From: Terrabacter sp. Root85
Lineage (GTDB): Bacteria; Actinomycetota; Actinomycetes; Actinomycetales; Dermatophilaceae
DNA length: 64,000 nucleotides
Assembly (NCBI RefSeq): GCF_001429185.1
Contig: NZ_LMIW01000001.1
Coordinates: forward strand, 646,439-710,438
Direction: 5' to 3'
Of this stretch, positions 52,198 to 62,125 are shown piece by piece. Below the pieces are notes generated by a model. The model was not told the origin of the DNA. It saw only the letters and a list, made by a program, of their open reading frames with translations, and searched no databases. Numbering within the stretch: position 1 is the stretch's first letter; each line of letters starts with the position of its first letter. The translations under genes were made by a program, and so were the position numbers.

Positions 52198-53610
52198 ATG
52201 AGCAGTCACGGGAGACCCGAGCGGCACGGACCGGCGCCGGCACTGACGTTCCTCGGCGCGGCCGGGACCGTCACCGGCAGCAAGTTCCTCGTCGAGGGCG
52301 AGGGCGCGAGACTCATGGTCGACTGCGGCCTCTACCAGGGCGAGCGGCGCTGGCGGTCGCTCAACTGGGAGCCGCCTCCCGTCGACCCGGCCTCGGTCGA
52401 CGCCGTGGCCCTGACCCACGCCCACCTCGACCACTGCGGCTACCTGCCGGCGCTCGTCCGGGGCGGCTTCGACGGGCCGGTGCACGCGACGTCCGGGACC
52501 GCGGCGCTCGCGGCCGTCATCCTGCGCGACAGCGCGCACCTGCAGGAGGAGGAGGCCGAGGGCGCCCGGCGGGGAGGCTGGTCGCGGCACGACCCGCCAC
52601 TGCCGCTCTACACCGTCGGCGACGCCGACGTGGCCGTCGCGGCACTGCGCCCCGTCGGCGACGACGCAGCAGTACGCGTGGGCGGCTCGAACGGGGCGAC
52701 CGTGACCTTCGTGCCGGCCGGCCACATCCTCGGCAGCTCGAGCGTGCTCGTCGAGGTCGACGGGGCGAGCGTCCTCTTCTCCGGTGACCTCGGGCGGCCG
52801 GACCACCCGGTGCTGCTGCCCCGGGCCCTACCGCCGGCTGCCCGCACCGTCGTCGTCGAGTCGACGTACGGCGACCGCGCCCACCCCGAGGTCGACCCCG
52901 AGCACCACGTCATGGCCGACGCGATCCGGCGCACGATCAGGCGAGGCGGCAGCGTCGTCGTGCCGGCCTTCGCCGTCGACCGCACCGAGATCGTCCTGCT
53001 CGCGATCGCCGACCTCGTCGCGAGCGGTGCGATCCCCGACGTGCCGGTGTGGGTCGACAGCCCGATGGCCCTCGCGGCGCTCGACATCTACCGCGACCCG
53101 ACACATTCAGCGGAGGTGCGGCCGGGCGCCCTCGAGCGGCTGCGCCGCCTGTCCGGTCTGCGGACCGCGCACAGCGCCGAGGAGTCGATTCGGCTCAACA
53201 CCCCGGGCACGCCCTGCATCATCGTGTCGGCCTCCGGCATGGCGACCGGCGGACGCGTCGTGCACCACCTGCGCCACCTGCTGCCCCAGGCGCGCAACAC
53301 CGTGCTGCTCACCGGCTACCAGGCCATCGGCACCCGAGGCCGCGACCTGCACGCGGGGGCGCGCGAGCTGAAGATGGCCGGGCGCTACGTGCCGGTCCGG
53401 GCCGAGGTCGTCACCCTCGACGACTTCTCGGTGCACGCGGACGCCGACGAGCTGCTCACCTGGATCGGCGAGATGCCGCACCCTCCGGAGAGCGTCCACG
53501 TCGTCCACGGGGAGCCCGCGGCCGCGCGGGCGCTGGCGGACGGCATACGCGAGCGGTTCGACTGTGCCGTCTCGGTGCCGCGCCTCGGCGAGCGGGTCCT
53601 GCTCGACTGA
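52198..53610 (+). CDS. MBL-fold/beta-CASP RNA-processing exonuclease-like protein
   Basis: A 470-residue metallo-beta-lactamase with a beta-CASP domain, like CPSF-related RNases. The zinc motif is LTHAHLDHCGYLPAL, followed by DLGRPDHPVLLP, and VVESTYGDRAHP. The beta-CASP part contains GGSVVVPAFAVDRTEIVLLAI, VDSPMALAALDIYR, IIVSASGMATGGRVVHHLRHLLP and the final histidine motifs FSVHADADELLTWI and VVHGEP. It probably degrades or trims RNA, but DNA or other roles are possible. AGGAGG lies 4 bases before the ATG. Confidence 0.9.
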   Translation: MSSHGRPERHGPAPALTFLGAAGTVTGSKFLVEGEGARLMVDCGLYQGERRWRSLNWEPPPVDPASVDAVALTHAHLDHCGYLPALVRGGFDGPVHATSGTAALAAVILRDSAHLQEEEAEGARRGGWSRHDPPLPLYTVGDADVAVAALRPVGDDAAVRVGGSNGATVTFVPAGHILGSSSVLVEVDGASVLFSGDLGRPDHPVLLPRALPPAARTVVVESTYGDRAHPEVDPEHHVMADAIRRTIRRGGSVVVPAFAVDRTEIVLLAIADLVASGAIPDVPVWVDSPMALAALDIYRDPTHSAEVRPGALERLRRLSGLRTAHSAEESIRLNTPGTPCIIVSASGMATGGRVVHHLRHLLPQARNTVLLTGYQAIGTRGRDLHAGARELKMAGRYVPVRAEVVTLDDFSVHADADELLTWIGEMPHPPESVHVVHGEPAAARALADGIRERFDCAVSVPRLGERVLLD

Positions 53611-53701
53611 GGTCTCGTCGGTCACTCGGCCCGCGAAGTCCTTCCCGCCGGGGCGAAGAGGTGGTGTCCTTGGAGGACAGCCCAGCGCGAGGAGGTGTGC
53701 C

Positions 53702-53911
53702 ATGGAGGCACGGGTCGGTGACCGCATCACGATGGCCGCGGAGCACGTCGGTCAGAGCACGCGCGAGGGGACCATCCTGGAGGTGAAGGGTGAGGGCGGC
53801 GGCCCGCCCTACGTCGTCGAGTGGTCCGACGGGCACACCGGGATCATCCATCCCGGGCCCGGTTCGGTGCTGCGCTGCGAGCACCCCGCCGACGACGCCG
53901 CCGGCTCCTAG
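53702..53911 (+). CDS. DUF1918 family protein
   Basis: A 69-residue protein of the actinobacterial DUF1918 family, a small SH3-like barrel: [24 protein letters not shown], then [24 protein letters not shown]. Function unknown. GAGGAGG lies 8 bases before the ATG. Its TAG stop and the TAG stop of the convergent hutI share the palindrome CTAG at 53908-53911. Confidence 0.88.
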   Translation: MEARVGDRITMAAEHVGQSTREGTILEVKGEGGGPPYVVEWSDGHTGIIHPGPGSVLRCEHPADDAAGS

Positions 53912-55104
53912 AGGTCGAGCGCTCGCACGATCGGCACCCCGGCCCGGTAGGCCAGGTGCAGGTGGCTCGGCGCGTCGATGACGGCCAGCTCGGCGGGCTG
54001 CCCCGGGGCGATGCGACGGTCGAGGCCGAGCGAGCGCGCCGAGACGGCCGTCGCGGCGTGCAGCGCCTCGGCGGGCGTCATCCCCATCTCGCGCACCGCG
54101 AGGGCGATGGCGAAGGGGATCGACGACGAGTAGCACGTGCCGGGGTTGCAGTCGGAGGCGAGCGCCACGTCCACGCCGGCGTCGATGAGGGCCCGCCCGT
54201 CGGGGTAGGGCGAGCGCGTCGAGAACTCGACGCCCGGCAGCAGGGTCGCGACGGTCGTGCCCCGGGCGGCGGCGAGCGCCTCGACGTCGGCGTCGTCGAG
54301 GAACGTGCAGTGGTCGACGCTGCGCGCGCCGAGCTCGCAGGCCAGGCGGACGCCCGGGCCGGGGCCGAGCTGGTTGCCGTGGACGCGGAGGGCGAGTCCG
54401 GCCGCGCGTCCCGCCTCGAGGATCGTGCGCGCCTCGTCGCCGTCGAAGGCGTGGGCCGAGTGCGGCTCGCAGAAGACGTCGATGCTCTCCGCGAGACTCG
54501 TCGGCCCGTCCGCGGTGACCGCGTCGAGCATCGGGCCCGTGACGAGGTCGACGTAGGCTGCCCGGTCCGACGCGTACTCGGGTGGCACGACGTGCGCGCC
54601 GAGGAAGGTCGTGTGCGAGGTGACCTCACGGGCGATGCGGAGGCTGCGCAGCTCGTCGTCGAGGGTCAGGCCGTAGCCACTCTTGATCTCGACGGTCGTC
54701 GTCCCCTGGGCGCGCATCTCGGCGACCCGGGCCGCGACGAGGGCTCGCAGCTCGTCGTCGCTCGCGGCCCGGGTGGCGGCGACCGAGACGGCGATGCCGC
54801 CACCGTCGTAGGGCGTGCCGGTCATGCGCGCCGCGAACTCCGCCGAGCGGTCGCCGGCGAAGACGAGGTGCGTGTGCGAGTCGACGAAGCCGGGGATGAC
54901 CGCGCGGCCGCCGAGGTCGCGGCGGGTGTCGGCGTCGGGGGCCTCGTCGGCCGGTCCGACCCACTCGACCAGGCCGTCGGCCGAGACGACGAGGGCCGCG
55001 TCACGGACGACGCCGAGGAGGGCGTCTCCGCGGTCGGCGTGGCCGTCACCGCGGGCCGGGTCGTTCGTCGTCAGCTCCGCGATGCCCGTGAGGAGCAGGC
55101 TCAC
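53908..55104 (-). CDS. hutI: Imidazolonepropionase
   Basis: HutI (398 aa) hydrolyses imidazolone-5-propionate to formiminoglutamate, the third step of histidine breakdown. The amidohydrolase barrel shows the metal motif [23 protein letters not shown], then [12 protein letters not shown] with the catalytic Lys-Glu pair, [20 protein letters not shown], and DCNPGT as the late Asp motif. The GTG start overlaps the hutF stop by four bases. It is the last gene of the amidohydrolase-hutF-hutI operon. Confidence 0.95.
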   Translation of the reverse strand: MSLLLTGIAELTTNDPARGDGHADRGDALLGVVRDAALVVSADGLVEWVGPADEAPDADTRRDLGGRAVIPGFVDSHTHLVFAGDRSAEFAARMTGTPYDGGGIAVSVAATRAASDDELRALVAARVAEMRAQGTTTVEIKSGYGLTLDDELRSLRIAREVTSHTTFLGAHVVPPEYASDRAAYVDLVTGPMLDAVTADGPTSLAESIDVFCEPHSAHAFDGDEARTILEAGRAAGLALRVHGNQLGPGPGVRLACELGARSVDHCTFLDDADVEALAAARGTTVATLLPGVEFSTRSPYPDGRALIDAGVDVALASDCNPGTCYSSSIPFAIALAVREMGMTPAEALHAATAVSARSLGLDRRIAPGQPAELAVIDAPSHLHLAYRAGVPIVRALDL

Positions 55105-56447
55105 GCGTGCACCCCTCCGACGACCCCTCCCGCGACGCGGTCGATGGCGCCGACGAGCATCCGGCCGACGTCGCCCATCCGGTGGTGGCCGTCGCTCACG
55201 ACGACGTCGCCACCGACGACGACGGTCGACACGTCGGACGCGACGCACGCGTAGATGATCTGGTCGTGCGCGGCGCCCGCGGTGTTGACCGTGTCGGTGC
55301 GCACCGTGACGAAGTCGGCGAGCGCCCCCTTGCTCAGGTGGCCACCGTCGGACCAGCCGAGGGAGCGGTAGCCGTTGAAGGAGGCCGCGAGGAGCAGGTC
55401 GTTGGCCGAGAAGCGGTCGCGCTCGTTCGTGACGAGCCGCTCGTGCATCTCGAGCCCCCGCAGCTCCTCGAACGGGTCGATGACGACGTGCTGGTCGGAG
55501 CCCAGCGAGAGCGGGCTCCCGGCGTCGTGGAGCGCCCGTGCCGGGCCGATGCCGTCGGCGAGGTCACGCTCGGTCGTGGGGCAGAAGCACGCGCCCGTGC
55601 CGGTGCCGCCGAGCAGGTCGATGTCGCGGTCCTCGAGGTGCGTGGCGTGCACGGCCGTCGAGTGGGCACCGAGGGCGCCGGCCTCGTCGAGCAGCTGGGT
55701 CGGACTGGCGCCGTAGAACATCTGACAGGCAAGGTTCTCGCCGTGCTGCTCCGACAGGTGCACGTGCAGCGGCAGGTCGCCGGCCGCCTCGACGACGCGC
55801 GGGAGGTCCTCGCGGCGCACTGCACGGACCGAGTGGATCGCCGCACCGAGCCGCACGCGGTCGGTCTCGGGGCGTCGCTCGGACATCCGGGACGCCCAGG
55901 CCTCGACGGTGCCGTCGCTGAACCGGCGCTGGCCCGGGTGCAGCTCGACGTGGCCACCGCCGTTGAGGCCGCCCTCGAGGTAGCACGTGTCGAGCAGCGT
56001 GAGCCGGATGCCGGCCTCGTCGGCGGCCTGACGCACCGCGAGCCCCATGGCGTTCGGGTCGCGGTAGGGATGTCCGCCCGGGCGGTGGTGGACGTAGTGG
56101 AACTCCCCCACGACCGTGATCCCGGCCTGCACCATCTCGGCGAACACGGCCCGCGCGAGCGCGAAGTACGTGTCGGGGTTGAGCTGCTCCGCAGCGGCAT
56201 ACATCTGCTCGCGCCAGCTCCAGAAGTTGCCGCCACCGCCGTTGACCCGGCCCCGGAGGGCGCGGTGGAAGGCGTGGCTGTGCGCGTTGGCCATGCCGGG
56301 CAGCGTCACGCCGGCGAGGCGGATGTCGTCGGGCTCGGGGTCAGCGTCGACGAGGACCTCCTTGAAGAGGCCGTCCTGGGTCACGAGGCGGACCCGCCGC
56401 GCGAATCCTCCTGTGAGCCAAGCACTCTCGCACCAGAACGCAGTCAT
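55101..56447 (-). CDS. hutF: Formimidoylglutamate deiminase
   Basis: HutF (448 aa) deaminates N-formimino-L-glutamate to N-formyl-L-glutamate and ammonia. It is an amidohydrolase with [18 protein letters not shown] as the first metal motif, [12 protein letters not shown], and [19 protein letters not shown] as the late Asp motif; the start FWCESAWL is typical of the family. The ATG at 56447 overlaps the M20 amidohydrolase stop (ATGA). Its presence shows that the organism uses the formylglutamate branch and not direct formamide release by HutG-type formiminoglutamase. Confidence 0.94.
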   Translation of the reverse strand: MTAFWCESAWLTGGFARRVRLVTQDGLFKEVLVDADPEPDDIRLAGVTLPGMANAHSHAFHRALRGRVNGGGGNFWSWREQMYAAAEQLNPDTYFALARAVFAEMVQAGITVVGEFHYVHHRPGGHPYRDPNAMGLAVRQAADEAGIRLTLLDTCYLEGGLNGGGHVELHPGQRRFSDGTVEAWASRMSERRPETDRVRLGAAIHSVRAVRREDLPRVVEAAGDLPLHVHLSEQHGENLACQMFYGASPTQLLDEAGALGAHSTAVHATHLEDRDIDLLGGTGTGACFCPTTERDLADGIGPARALHDAGSPLSLGSDQHVVIDPFEELRGLEMHERLVTNERDRFSANDLLLAASFNGYRSLGWSDGGHLSKGALADFVTVRTDTVNTAGAAHDQIIYACVASDVSTVVVGGDVVVSDGHHRMGDVGRMLVGAIDRVAGGVVGGVHA

Positions 56448-57706
56448 CGGGCGTCGCTCATCGACTCGGGGTCCTTCCCTGTGCACAGCTCGGTCACGAC
56501 GGCTGTCAGGGCCGTGACCCCATGGTGACAGTCATCCGTGCTCGCGAGCTCGGCGGGTGAGTGTGAAACTCCTGTGGGGTTGCGGACGAAGAGCATCGCG
56601 CTCGGCACGCCGTGCGTCGCGAGGATGCCCGCGTCGTGCCCGGCGCCCGTCCCGAGCAGGGGCGCGTCGGGGAGGACCCCGCGCAGCCTGCCGACGAGTC
56701 CGGTGTCGAAGGTGGTCGTCGGCGTCCACGACTCGGGGGTCGTCGTGGCGCCCAGACGGCCGGCCTCCGACGACACGGCATCGACCGCCGCGTGCACGAC
56801 GTGCTCGCTGCGGCCGCGGACGTCGAGCCAGGCCGTGACGTGGCTCGGGATCGCGTTGACGCCTCCCGGGACGACGTGGACCTTGCCCACCGTGGCGACG
56901 CAGCCGAGCCCGACGGCATACGACCGGGCTGCCTGGATGACCGTGGCGAGGCCGATCATCGCGTCCTGCCGATCGGCGATGCGCGTCGTGCCGGCGTGGT
57001 TGGCCTCGCCCGGGATGTCGACCCGCCAGCGGCCGTGCGGCCAGATGTCGGTGCCGATCGCGACGGCCCGGCCGGCGTCGGTGAGGTCCTCGCTGCCGTC
57101 GGGGGCGAGCGCGAGCGCCTTGCCCTGCTCGACGTGCAGCTCGACGAAGCGGCCGACGCGTCGCACGGTGTCGTCGTCGCGGCCGAGGGTCTCGGGGTCC
57201 CGGCCCGCGCTGCGCCAGGCCTCGGCCATCGACACGCCGTCGGCGTCGGTCAGCGAGCGGGCCCGGTCGGCGTCGAGGGCCCCGGTGATGATGCGGGAGC
57301 CCGCACAGGCGATGCCGAAGCGGGCCCCCTCCTCGTCGACGAAGTTGACGACACCGAGCGGCACGTCGGGCTCGAAGCCGGCGTCGCGCAGCGCGTCGAC
57401 GGTCGCGAGCGCGCTGACGACGCCGAGCGGGCCGTCGAACGCGCCGCCGTCGGGCACCGAGTCGAGGTGCGAGCCGATGACGACGCCGGGCGTCGTGTCG
57501 GGGTCGCCCCACCAGCCCCACTGGTTGCCGGCCCGGTCCTCGACGAGGTCGAGGCCGCGGGCCGCGCACTCGGCGGCGAACCACTCCCGCAGGTCGTGGT
57601 CGGTCCGGGTCCACGCGTAGCGGCGGTAGCCACCCGAACCGGCGTCGCGACCGACGGGCTCGAGATCAGCCCACATCCGGTCGAAGCTCGTCGTCACCTC
57701 GATCAC
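56444..57706 (-). CDS. M20-family amidohydrolase (allantoate/carbamoylase type) in the hut operon
   Basis: A 420-residue Zn/Mn-dependent amidohydrolase of the allantoate amidohydrolase / N-carbamoyl amino-acid hydrolase group. Motifs are VIGSHLDSVPDGGAFDGPLGV, NFVDEEGARFG, FVELHVEQG, DIPGEANHAGTTR and the late TGAGHDAGILA. It is the first gene of the operon with hutF and hutI, coupled to hutF by ATGA. The missing last step is N-formylglutamate to glutamate and formate, so this enzyme is a good candidate for that job; the family name alone would say allantoate. GTG 57706 is chosen with GAGG 4 bases upstream. Confidence 0.88.
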   Translation of the reverse strand: MIEVTTSFDRMWADLEPVGRDAGSGGYRRYAWTRTDHDLREWFAAECAARGLDLVEDRAGNQWGWWGDPDTTPGVVIGSHLDSVPDGGAFDGPLGVVSALATVDALRDAGFEPDVPLGVVNFVDEEGARFGIACAGSRIITGALDADRARSLTDADGVSMAEAWRSAGRDPETLGRDDDTVRRVGRFVELHVEQGKALALAPDGSEDLTDAGRAVAIGTDIWPHGRWRVDIPGEANHAGTTRIADRQDAMIGLATVIQAARSYAVGLGCVATVGKVHVVPGGVNAIPSHVTAWLDVRGRSEHVVHAAVDAVSSEAGRLGATTTPESWTPTTTFDTGLVGRLRGVLPDAPLLGTGAGHDAGILATHGVPSAMLFVRNPTGVSHSPAELASTDDCHHGVTALTAVVTELCTGKDPESMSDAR

Positions 57707-57746
57707 CACTCCTCGCAACGTCGGCGTCTGCGTCCGGCTGTGTAAC

Positions 57747-57752
57747 TAGGCT
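57747..57752 (+). promoter_or_regulatory. Leaderless -10 box TAGGCT
   Basis: Ends 7 bases before the ATG at 57760. Confidence 0.55.
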
Positions 57753-57759
57753 CTGTCCC

Positions 57760-58293
57760 ATGGATCCTGACCGCGATGACACCGCCGAGCGTAGTGACTC
57801 GGGCCCGGAAACGCCGGTCCGCTCGCCGGCGGTCGACGCGGTCCTCGCGGCGGGCATCGAGCACACGGTGACCCGGCACGGGCGCGTCTCGAGCCTCGAG
57901 GAGGCGGCCGCCGCTCGGGGCATCGAGCCGCGTGACCTCATCAAGACCCTCGTCGTGCGCCGGGCCGAGGACGACCACGTCTTCGTCCTCGTACCCGGCG
58001 ACCGCACCTTCTCGTGGGCCAAGGTGCGTGCCCTGCTCGGCACGAACCGCATCTCGATGCCCGACGCCGCGGCCGCGAAGGCCGTCACCGGCTACGAGCG
58101 CGGCACCATCACGCCCTTCGGCTCGGCCGCGCGCCTTCCCGTCATCGCCGACACGCACCTCGTCGGGCGCCGCATCTCGCTCGGCGGTGGTGGCCACGGG
58201 ATCGGCCTCACGGTCAACGGCGACGACGTCATCCGTCTCTTCGACGCGACGGTCGCCGACATCTCCGACGAGGAGGTCCGCAAGGACCGTTGA
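57760..58293 (+). CDS. YbaK/EbsC-type aminoacyl-tRNA deacylase
   Basis: A 177-residue protein of the YbaK/ProX family, which hydrolyses mischarged tRNAs such as Cys-tRNA(Pro). The signature is [43 protein letters not shown], then [14 protein letters not shown] and [20 protein letters not shown]; the conserved Lys and GxxPFG are intact. The first 25 residues are an acidic tail. It separates the two blocks of hut genes but is on the other strand and unrelated to histidine use. Confidence 0.9.
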   Translation: MDPDRDDTAERSDSGPETPVRSPAVDAVLAAGIEHTVTRHGRVSSLEEAAAARGIEPRDLIKTLVVRRAEDDHVFVLVPGDRTFSWAKVRALLGTNRISMPDAAAAKAVTGYERGTITPFGSAARLPVIADTHLVGRRISLGGGGHGIGLTVNGDDVIRLFDATVADISDEEVRKDR

Positions 58294-58327
58294 CGCCCCC
58301 GCGGTCCCGAGGGCGCAGACTGTGCAC

Positions 58328-58705
58328 ATGTCACGCACCCCGCTGCCCACCAAACCGTGCGCTCGATGCGGTCGCACGATCACGTGGCGCAAGGCCTGGG
58401 AGCGCGACTGGGCCACGGTGCGCTGGTGCTCCGACAACTGCCGCAAGCACGGCCTGACCCCCGTCGACCTCGAGCTCGAGGACGCCCTCACCAAGCTCGT
58501 CAGGGCGCACGCCGCCTCGGCCACGGTCGACCCGTCGGAGGCGGCTCGAAAGGTCGGCGGCGCGGACTGGGAGGCGCTCGTCGAGCCCGCCCGGAACGCC
58601 GCCCGACGGCTCGTCGCCGCCGGGCGCGCCCAGATCATCCAGGGTGGCCGGGTCATCGACCCGGACCACGCGAAGGGCCCGATCACGGTGCGCCGCCCCC
58701 GCTGA
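58328..58705 (+). CDS. DUF2256-DUF3253 fusion protein
   Basis: A 125-residue two-part protein. Residues about 7-45 are a DUF2256-like zinc knuckle ([20 protein letters not shown] and RWCSDNCRK), with four cysteines for one metal. Residues about 48-120 are a DUF3253-type winged helix ([29 protein letters not shown]). DNA or RNA binding is likely; no role is known. CAGACT lies 6 bases before the ATG. Confidence 0.85.
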   Translation: MSRTPLPTKPCARCGRTITWRKAWERDWATVRWCSDNCRKHGLTPVDLELEDALTKLVRAHAASATVDPSEAARKVGGADWEALVEPARNAARRLVAAGRAQIIQGGRVIDPDHAKGPITVRRPR

Positions 58706-58742
58706 GCGGTCCACACGACCCCACCGGACGGCATACGCCCTC

Positions 58743-60398
58743 TCAGCCCTCCTGCATCGGGACGCGGACACCGCGCTCGTGCGCGACGCGGTCGGCGATG
58801 TCGTAGCCGGCGTCGACGTGGCGGATGACTCCCATGCCGGGGTCGTTCGACAGGACGCGCGCGAGCTTCTGCGCGGCGAGGTCGGTCCCGTCGGCGAGGG
58901 AGACCTGGCCGGCGTGGAGGCTCCGGCCGATGCCGACGCCGCCGCCGTGGTGGATCGAGACCCAGCTCGCGCCCGAGCTCGTGTTGACGAGCGCGTTGAG
59001 CAGCGGCCAGTCGGCGATGGCGTCGGAGCCGTCGGCCATCGACTCGGTCTCGCGGTAGGGGCTCGCGACGGAGCCGCTGTCGAGGTGGTCGCGCCCGATG
59101 ACGATGGGCGCCGAGATCTCGCCCGTGCGCACCATCTCGTTGAACTTCAGGCCGGCCTTGTCACGCTCGCCGTAGCCGAGCCAGCAGATGCGGGCAGGCA
59201 AGCCCTGAAAGGCGATCCGCTCCTGCGCGCCGCGGATCCACTTGTGCAGGCGGTCGTTGTCGGGGAAGAGCTCGAGCACGGCCTTGTCGGTCGCGGCGAT
59301 GTCGCGCGGGTCGCCCGAGAGCGCGGCCCAGCGGAACGGGCCCTTGCCCTCGCAGAAGAGCGGGCGGATGTAGGCGGGCACGAAGCCGGGGAACTCGAAG
59401 GCGCGGTCGTAGCCGCCCTGGCGGGCCTCGTCGCGGATCGAGTTGCCGTAGTCGAAGACCTCGGCGCCGGCGTCCTGGAACTCGACCATCGCCTTGACGT
59501 GCTTGGCCATCGAGGCGCGGGCGCGGTCGGTGAAGTCCTCGGGCTTCTTCTCGGCGTACTCGGCCCAGTCGGCGACGTCGACGCCCTCGGGTAGGTAGCT
59601 GAGCGGGTCGTGCGCCGACGTCTGGTCGGTGACGATGTCGATCTCGACACCCCGGCGGAGCAGCTCGGGGAAGACCTCGGCCGCGTTGCCGACGACACCG
59701 ACCGACCAGCCGCGACGCTCGCGCTTGGCGGCCATCGCCTTCTCGATCGCGTCGTCGAGGTCGGTCGCGACCTCGTCGAGGTAGCGGTGCTCGACGCGCC
59801 GGTGCAGGCGGGCCGGATCGACGTCGACGATGAGGCAGGCGCCGTCGTTCATCGTGACGGCGAGCGGCTGCGCGCCGCCCATGCCGCCGCAGCCGCCGGT
59901 CAGGGTCAGCGTGCCGGCGAGGGTCCCGTTGAAGCGCTTCTCGGCGACGGCCGCGAAGGTCTCGTAGGTGCCCTGGACGATCCCCTGGGTGCCGATGTAG
60001 ATCCACGACCCGGCCGTCATCTGGCCGTACATCGTCAGGCCGAGGTGCTCGAGGCGGCGGAACTCGGGCCACGTGGCCCAGTCGCCGACGAGGTTGGAGT
60101 TGGCGATGAGGACGCGCGGCGCCCACTCGTGCGTCTGCATGACGCCGACGGGACGACCGCTCTGGACGAGCATCGTCTCGTCCTGCTTGAGCGTGGTCAG
60201 CGTGCGGACCATCGCGTCGAAGGACTTCCAGTCGCGGGCCGCGCGACCGGTGCCGCCGTAGACGACGAGGTCGTCGGGGCGCTCGGCCACCTCGGGGTCG
60301 AGGTTGTTCATGAGCATCCGCAGGGGGGCCTCGGTGGCCCACGACTGCGCCGTCAGGGTCGTCCCACGCGCCGCGCGGACGGGTCGTGCACCTTCCAT
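58743..60398 (-). CDS. hutU: Urocanate hydratase
   Basis: HutU (551 aa) converts urocanate to imidazolone-5-propionate with tightly bound NAD+. The sequence is well conserved from [33 protein letters not shown] through [36 protein letters not shown] (NAD loop), [17 protein letters not shown] and [26 protein letters not shown] precedes the ATG. It lies 43 bp downstream of hutH on the same strand, so the two form one operon. The last step genes are in a separate operon 1 kb away. Confidence 0.97.
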   Translation of the reverse strand: MEGARPVRAARGTTLTAQSWATEAPLRMLMNNLDPEVAERPDDLVVYGGTGRAARDWKSFDAMVRTLTTLKQDETMLVQSGRPVGVMQTHEWAPRVLIANSNLVGDWATWPEFRRLEHLGLTMYGQMTAGSWIYIGTQGIVQGTYETFAAVAEKRFNGTLAGTLTLTGGCGGMGGAQPLAVTMNDGACLIVDVDPARLHRRVEHRYLDEVATDLDDAIEKAMAAKRERRGWSVGVVGNAAEVFPELLRRGVEIDIVTDQTSAHDPLSYLPEGVDVADWAEYAEKKPEDFTDRARASMAKHVKAMVEFQDAGAEVFDYGNSIRDEARQGGYDRAFEFPGFVPAYIRPLFCEGKGPFRWAALSGDPRDIAATDKAVLELFPDNDRLHKWIRGAQERIAFQGLPARICWLGYGERDKAGLKFNEMVRTGEISAPIVIGRDHLDSGSVASPYRETESMADGSDAIADWPLLNALVNTSSGASWVSIHHGGGVGIGRSLHAGQVSLADGTDLAAQKLARVLSNDPGMGVIRHVDAGYDIADRVAHERGVRVPMQEG

Positions 60399-60441
60399 GT
60401 CACTCTCCTTCGAGGTGGAAAACGTTGGTATGCCGGGTCGC

Positions 60442-62025
60442 TCAGCGGAGCGGGCCGGTGACGGACTCGGCGGCGGCAAGGACGTCGCCGTCGGTCACCG
60501 CCCCGTGGGCGCCCTCGATGTCGGGGGCGAGGAAGCGGTCGGGCCCCGGGGCCGCGTTCGTGCGAGCGGACAGCGCGGCGATGACCGCGCCCGTGGCGGG
60601 CGACGGCTCGAGCGGGGACCGCAGCTGGATGCCGCGCGCCGCCGTCAGCACCTCGATGGCGAGGACGCGGCCGAGCGCGTCGACGGAACGGCGCAGCTTG
60701 CGGGCACCCGACCAGCCCATCGACACGTGGTCCTCCTGCATGGCCGAGCTCGGGATCGAGTCGACCGACGCGGGGACGGCGAGACGCTTCATCTCCGAGA
60801 CCATGGCGGCCTGGGTGTACTGCGCGATCATGAGGCCCGAGTCGACGCCGGGGTCGTCGGCGAGGAAGGGCGGCAGCCCGTGGTTGCGGGCCTGGTCGAG
60901 GAAGCGGTCGGAGCGGCGCTCGGACATCGACGCGACGTCGGCCGCGACGATGGCGAGGAAGTCGAGGACGTAGGCCACCGGGGCGCCGTGGAAGTTGCCG
61001 TTGGACTCGACCCGACCGTCGGGGGTGACGACGGGGTTGTCGACGGCCGAGGCCAGCTCGGCGGCGGCGACGCGGGCGGCGTGCTCGACCGTGTCGCGGG
61101 CGCCACCGTGCACTTGCGGCGCGCAGCGGAGGGAGTACGCGTCCTGCACGCGGGTGCACTCCTCGGTGCGGTGCGACTCGCGGATCGGCGAGTCCGCCAT
61201 GACGGCAAGGATGTTCGCCGCCGAGTCCCCCTGACCCACCTGGGGGCGCAGCGCGTGCAGGTCCCGCGCGAAGACGCTGTCGGAGCCGAGCAGGCCCTCG
61301 ACGCTCATCGCGGCCGACACGTCGGCGACCTTGAGCAGGTGACGCAGGTCGTGGATGGCCAGCACGAGCATGCCGAGCATGCCGTCGGTGCCGTTGATGA
61401 GGGCGAGGCCCTCCTTCTCGGCGAGGACGACGGGCTCGATCCCGTGGTCGCGCAGGGCGGTTGCCGCGTCGGTGAGCGTGCCGTCTGCGAGGCGCACCGG
61501 CCCCTCGCCCATCGCGGCGAGCGCGCAGTGCGACAGCGGCGCGAGGTCGCCGGAGCAGCCGAGCGAGCCGTACTCGTGCACGACGGGGGTGATGCCGGCA
61601 CTCAGCAGGGCGGCATACGTCCGCGCCGTCTCGAGGCGGACGCCGGTCCGGCCCGTCGCGAGGGTCGACAGGCGGAGCAGCATGAGGGCGCGCACGACCT
61701 CGCGCTCGACCTCCGGACCGGCGCCGGCGGCGTGCGAGCGCACGAGCGAGCGCTGCAGCTGGGCGCGCAGCGCCGTCGGGATGTGACGGGTCGCGAGCGC
61801 GCCGAAGCCGGTCGAGACGCCGTAGTGGGCGACGGTGTCGTTCGCGAGGTCCTCGATGACGGTGCGGCTGCGGGCGATCTCCGCCTCGGCACCGGGGGAG
61901 AGCTCGACCCGGGCGTCGTGGCGGGCGACGGCGACGACGTCCTCGAGGGAGAGCGGACCGGTGCCGACCGTGACGGTGCCGGCGCCGGTCACCGAGTGGG
62001 CGGCGGTGGCGGGTGCTGCGTTCAT
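60442..62025 (-). CDS. hutH: Histidine ammonia-lyase
   Basis: HutH (527 aa) removes ammonia from histidine to give urocanate, using the MIO cofactor made from three residues. Here that triad is Cys157-Ser158-Gly159 in [16 protein letters not shown]; most characterised enzymes have Ala-Ser-Gly, but Cys in the first place is known in actinobacterial members. Other motifs: [40 protein letters not shown], and [15 protein letters not shown]. It starts an operon with hutU and is divergent from the IclR gene. The first 20 residues are a flexible Ala/Thr tail. Confidence 0.97.
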   Translation of the reverse strand: MNAAPATAAHSVTGAGTVTVGTGPLSLEDVVAVARHDARVELSPGAEAEIARSRTVIEDLANDTVAHYGVSTGFGALATRHIPTALRAQLQRSLVRSHAAGAGPEVEREVVRALMLLRLSTLATGRTGVRLETARTYAALLSAGITPVVHEYGSLGCSGDLAPLSHCALAAMGEGPVRLADGTLTDAATALRDHGIEPVVLAEKEGLALINGTDGMLGMLVLAIHDLRHLLKVADVSAAMSVEGLLGSDSVFARDLHALRPQVGQGDSAANILAVMADSPIRESHRTEECTRVQDAYSLRCAPQVHGGARDTVEHAARVAAAELASAVDNPVVTPDGRVESNGNFHGAPVAYVLDFLAIVAADVASMSERRSDRFLDQARNHGLPPFLADDPGVDSGLMIAQYTQAAMVSEMKRLAVPASVDSIPSSAMQEDHVSMGWSGARKLRRSVDALGRVLAIEVLTAARGIQLRSPLEPSPATGAVIAALSARTNAAPGPDRFLAPDIEGAHGAVTDGDVLAAAESVTGPLR

Positions 62026-62072
62026 GGACCCATCGAACCGCCGAACGGCTGGCGTGTCGGCCCGCGAGGGAG

Positions 62073-62095
62073 GACAATTGTCTCGGATGCGAGAC
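62073..62095. promoter_or_regulatory. Overlapping palindromes between hutH and its IclR regulator
   Basis: GACAATTGTC (62073-62082) is a perfect 10-base palindrome and GTCTCG-GATG-CGAGAC (62080-62095) a perfect 6+6 inverted repeat; they share three bases. The site lies 48-70 bp before hutH and 31-53 bp before the preferred regulator start, in the only AT-containing part of the gap. A likely IclR operator. Confidence 0.6.
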
Positions 62096-62125
62096 TTCCT
62101 CGATCGCGGACCGGAGGTGGCCCAC

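Noticed and set aside
53908-53911. Shared CTAG of the two convergent stop codons as a regulatory site
   Set aside because: CTAG is its own complement, so two TAG stops can overlap by chance when genes converge; no further symmetry surrounds it.
56444-57706. Purine (allantoin) catabolism locus
   Set aside because: Only the amidohydrolase family points there; no allantoinase, urease or ureidoglycolate genes are seen and the operon is clearly for histidine.
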